NCBI GenBank assembly: GCA_010672185.1
Contig: JAAHHL010000336.1
Location: forward strand, 1 to 7,196
From: Caldora sp. SIO3E6
GTDB taxonomy: Bacteria > Cyanobacteriota > Cyanobacteriia > Cyanobacteriales > Coleofasciculaceae
Length of the DNA: 7,196 nucleotides
Reading direction: 5' to 3'
The notes below the pieces were generated by a model. That model ran no database searches. It had not been told where the DNA came from and worked only from the letters and a program-made list of their open reading frames with translations. Below are positions 5,298 to 7,196 of this stretch, in pieces; positions within the stretch are counted from its first letter, which is position 1, and each line of letters opens with the position of its first letter. A program made the position numbers and the translations under genes.

Positions 5298-5512
5298 TAC
5301 CAAGTTAATCCCAGTTTCTTCGCAACTTCCTCAGCCGGAACACCACGAACTCCTGCTTGTCTTCGCTTCTGTGACTCGATTAATTGCTGCCTGACTTCTT
5401 CTTTGAGTTCCAAACCACTGTCAGGATCGTCGAGCAATTCTTCTAGGGTTTCTGCAATAGTCTGCCGAATTAAGTCTTTGAGTTCATCGACTGTCATGTC
5501 CTTGACTTGCAT
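5297..5512 (-). CDS. Antitoxin-like small protein, probable orphan
   Basis: This 71-residue acidic, mostly helical protein (MTVDELKDLIRQTIAETLEE at 6-25, then DDPDSGLELKEEVRQQL at 28-44, and a tail VPAEEVAKKLGLTW at 58-71) resembles a small protein family common in cyanobacteria beside RelE/ParE-type toxins, recalled from memory and not searched. No classical DNA-binding fold is obvious; the C-terminal part would be expected to wrap the toxin. The longer frame starts at 5518, but there AGGAG touches the ATG directly. The ATG at 5512 has six bases between GGAG and start and is preferred. Its stop overlaps the start of a toxin frame that ends after 20 residues, so the antitoxin seems to have lost its partner while remaining intact, either as a recent orphan or a protector against related toxins elsewhere in the genome. 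Confidence 0.7.
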   Translation of the reverse strand: MQVKDMTVDELKDLIRQTIAETLEELLDDPDSGLELKEEVRQQLIESQKRRQAGVRGVPAEEVAKKLGLTW

Positions 5513-5518
5513 TTGCAT

Positions 5519-5522
5519 CTCC
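5519..5522 (-). promoter_or_regulatory. Antitoxin ribosome binding site
   Basis: GGAG on the minus strand (within TTAGGAG). It abuts the ATG at 5518 with no spacer, but lies six bases before the ATG at 5512, which makes the latter the better start. Confidence 0.6.
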
Positions 5523-5549
5523 TAAGCTCTCGTGAATATCAATATGATA

Positions 5550-5567
5550 ATCTAACAGCATTTAGAT
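5550..5567 (-). promoter_or_regulatory. Inverted repeat upstream of antitoxin
   Basis: ATCTAA and TTAGAT (5550-5555 and 5562-5567) are separated by six bases, with GAT/ATC just outside offset by one base. It lies 38-55 bases before the chosen antitoxin start, where an autoregulatory operator of a toxin-antitoxin operon would be expected. The arms are short and AT-rich, so chance is possible. Confidence 0.3.
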
Positions 5568-5772
5568 ATCTGAGTTTGAGGGAAGAAAATTAGCTACAAA
5601 CACCAACTCACATAAGTTGTAAGTTGAGTTAATCCAAATGTAGATTGCTTCGGTGTAGAGTTATCCGACGCCAGTAAGACTGTTGTAAGCGATCGCTTTT
5701 GGTAAAGATTTTTTACAAAAACTGCATGTTTAGCGTAAAAGTAGAATTCCAACCTGAGTAATCAATTAACAG

Positions 5773-5947
5773 CTGAACAACATAGATGGGATCGAGTTTC
5801 AAAAAGTCAATGGTTATACTAAGACAGATTTAGTTGTTGCAGTTGCACCACCAGGTAAGAACATTAGGACTGCTAGGACAAGACTTCTATCCAGGTTATA
5901 ACATCACGATTAAAGAAAAGGTCATTGAATTCCGTCGCCAGAGTTAA
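5773..5947 (+). pseudogene. C-terminal remnant of a retropepsin-like protease
   Basis: Two adjacent plus-strand frames together read like the end of one protein. Frame one (from 5773) gives LNNIDGIEFQKVNGYTKTDL followed by VVAVAPPGKN. Frame two (from about 5861) gives TLGLLGQDFYPGYNITIKEK and then VIEFRRQS before TAA at 5945-5947. Joining them needs one extra base removed near 5856-5862. The hydrophobic-hydrophobic-Gly turn GLLGQDF followed by Y-N-I-T-I and V-I-E-F matches the closing segment of retroviral-like (clan AA) aspartic proteases, where IIGRNLL plays this part in HIV protease. In cyanobacterial members I recall endings such as LLGxDFFxxYDVTIK. The catalytic Asp-Thr-Gly region is absent and a stop (5767-5769) precedes the fragment, so it cannot be active. 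Family assignment is from motif memory. Confidence 0.5.
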
Positions 5948-6006
5948 GGTTCCTTGACTCTTCTGTATTCCTTCCCTTCCTGTTCCCTTTTTTATCCCAT
6001 CCGGTG

Positions 6007-6034
6007 TTTACAAAGCAAATGAAGATGCTATATT
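6007..6034 (+). promoter_or_regulatory. Candidate promoter for the membrane protein gene
   Basis: TTTACA (6007-6012) and TATATT (6029-6034) are separated by 16 bases; each hexamer differs from the sigma-70-type consensus at one position. Transcription would start near 6041, leaving a leader of about 20 bases before the ATG at 6062. No strong Shine-Dalgarno is present in that leader. Confidence 0.4.
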
Positions 6035-6061
6035 CTCTGCTTTTAATTGCTGATGATGATA

Positions 6062-7189
6062 ATGGCTCAATCAAACATTTTAGAACTAGCCAAGCAAGGT
6101 GATCCCAACGCGATTGCTACCTTGCTCAATCGCTCCCTCCAGGCACAAGGAATTACTGCCAAAGTTAAGCTGAAGGGGGATTGCTTACGAGTAATGCTGG
6201 AAGGGACTCAGATGCTGAACCAGCAGAAGATGGCTCAGTTCGTACATCAGGGTATGCTGAAACTGGGAGCTGAAAGCATCAAAACTGTGAAAATTTATGG
6301 CAAACAAGCAGGTCAAGACTTTCCTCTCTGGAACCAGGAGTTAGATTTAGCAACTAAGCGGCAATTAATTACGGATAACCACAGCCATGCTCAACCAACA
6401 CCAACCAACTTATCTATCAATAGTTCCTTAAAATCAGCCAATCCTGAGTCTGTTAATCAGGAAACTTCTCCAGTCAAGCAGAACTCCATCGAAGATTATA
6501 GCAGCAAATCAAACCGTCAAGCAGATAATCTAGACCAACGTATTCATCGAGTTTTGATTAGCTCCCTTGGGTTTCGGATTAGTTTTGATATCCTGTTTCT
6601 ACTTTATGCTCTAGTGTGGTCAACTTCTTACTACATCTACGACCTGCTCGATATAGCTGATACTACTGGATTTGTGTCTTACCTAATGCACAAACTGGTG
6701 GTAGCTATTGATTTTCTCTGGAATCCCTTGGACATCGTTAGTACCTGGATTTACCGCCTCACGGTTGTGATTATGCTGATTTGGCTGTATCAGTTACACG
6801 CTAGTCTCAGAAATCATTGGGGTAAATATTCTATCAGTCCCTGGGGCGCGATCGCACGCTTTGCTATTCCTTTTTACAGTCTATGGGGTATCTGGAATAT
6901 TTTTACCACTCTTGCCCATCAATTTAAGTCTCAAGGAGGTGAATTCATCAACAAGGGCGAATCCCTCAAGAGTTGGGTTCTGTGCTTTTACTTTGCCTTG
7001 TTTGGAGCAAATATATGCAATGCAATTTACTGGTTTTACGATGGTAATGCTGAGACAAGAGAATTCTTGCCTTGGTTGTTTCTCAGCAAGAATGCTACCG
7101 GTTTGTTGCTATCTATTGTTTTATTAAGAATTGTCTTAATTGCCAGAAAGGGAGTTGCTCAAATATTTAGCAATCAGTGTTCAGTATAA
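6062..7189 (+). CDS. Two-part protein: soluble N-terminal module plus multi-pass membrane domain
   Basis: Function unknown. Residues 1-95 (beginning MAQSNILELAKQGDPNAIAT) resemble a soluble alpha/beta module found, as I recall, at the start of many cyanobacterial proteins and joined to varied partners. Typical elements are LAKQGDPxAI, LNRSLQxxGITAK, LxVMLEG and LGAESIKTVKIYG. Residues 100-160 are a polar Asn/Ser/Gln linker. The rest is hydrophobic, with about four or five membrane segments (near 171-197, 226-246, 262-285, 303-326 and 340-362). The stretch SPWGAIARFAIPFYSLWGIW (259-278), with Trp, Pro and an aromatic turn, recalls DUF4328-type membrane proteins, but I would not insist on it. 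Upstream in-frame starts exist (TTG 6047, ATG 6053, ATG 6056). ATG 6062 is chosen because homologous modules usually begin MAQ or similar. The protein probably sits in the plasma or thylakoid membrane with its N-terminal module in the cytoplasm. The gene ends seven bases before the window edge. Confidence 0.8.
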   Translation: MAQSNILELAKQGDPNAIATLLNRSLQAQGITAKVKLKGDCLRVMLEGTQMLNQQKMAQFVHQGMLKLGAESIKTVKIYGKQAGQDFPLWNQELDLATKRQLITDNHSHAQPTPTNLSINSSLKSANPESVNQETSPVKQNSIEDYSSKSNRQADNLDQRIHRVLISSLGFRISFDILFLLYALVWSTSYYIYDLLDIADTTGFVSYLMHKLVVAIDFLWNPLDIVSTWIYRLTVVIMLIWLYQLHASLRNHWGKYSISPWGAIARFAIPFYSLWGIWNIFTTLAHQFKSQGGEFINKGESLKSWVLCFYFALFGANICNAIYWFYDGNAETREFLPWLFLSKNATGLLLSIVLLRIVLIARKGVAQIFSNQCSV

Positions 7190-7196
7190 TAGTAGA

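Larger units (their letters stand above)
5519..6061. other. Spacer with gene remnant and divergent promoters
   Basis: No intact gene. From the antitoxin side it holds the antitoxin leader and inverted repeat, a HIP1 site (5689-5696) and an A/T hairpin with a one-base bulge (5697-5706 with 5712-5720). Next come a protease-tail remnant on the plus strand (5773-5947), a pyrimidine-rich stretch (about 5948-6000), and a candidate promoter for the following gene (6007-6034). Confidence 0.6.

Overview
The window is cyanobacterial chromosome, probably from a filamentous, repeat-rich lineage. The evidence is seven exact copies of the HIP1 octamer GCGATCGC (starting at 717, 1895, 4290, 4965, 5059, 5689 and 6848), a geranylgeranyl reductase gene of the ChlP type, a hisZ gene, heptameric and octameric tandem repeats, and GC-rich palindromes in the spacers. 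The genus assignment is inference.

Layout. Positions 1-662 hold no convincing intact gene. They contain an octamer array (173-220), a possible minus-strand remnant of a response-regulator receiver domain (404-517) and two copies of a heptad repeat (524-537). A small lysine/glutamate-rich membrane protein gene lies at 663-1001 (+). The spacer behind it (1002-1230) is packed with a six-copy heptad array, a second octamer array and another heptad fragment. On the minus strand follow hisZ (1231-2466) and, upstream of it, a J-domain/TPR protein gene (2466-3422), joined by a one-base stop/start overlap. Next on the minus strand is chlP (3599-4822), with a strong hairpin (3540-3575) at its 3' side.

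Positions 4823-5234 are a repeat-filled spacer with two perfect palindromes (20 and 28 bp) and a C-rich hairpin. Behind it lies what I read as a broken toxin-antitoxin pair on the minus strand. The antitoxin-like gene is intact (5297-5512), but the overlapping RelE/ParE-like toxin frame ends after 20 residues (5235-5297). Positions 5519-6061 hold no intact gene, but 5773-5947 (+) encodes, in two frames, what looks like the C-terminal end of a retropepsin-like aspartic protease. The window closes with a complete gene (6062-7189, +) for a protein with a soluble N-terminal module and a multi-pass membrane C-terminal half.

How the genes work together. ChlP supplies phytylated tails for chlorophyll and tocopherol/phylloquinone synthesis. 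HisZ is the regulatory partner of the short HisG in the first step of histidine synthesis. The J/TPR protein is likely an Hsp70 co-chaperone, and its coupling to hisZ suggests co-expression, not necessarily shared function. The three core minus-strand genes look ordinary and intact. The spacers around them have accumulated repeats and gene debris: a toxin stump, a protease tail and possibly a receiver-domain fragment. No complete new multi-gene system is evident. The most noteworthy signals are these unannotated gene remnants and their repeat context.
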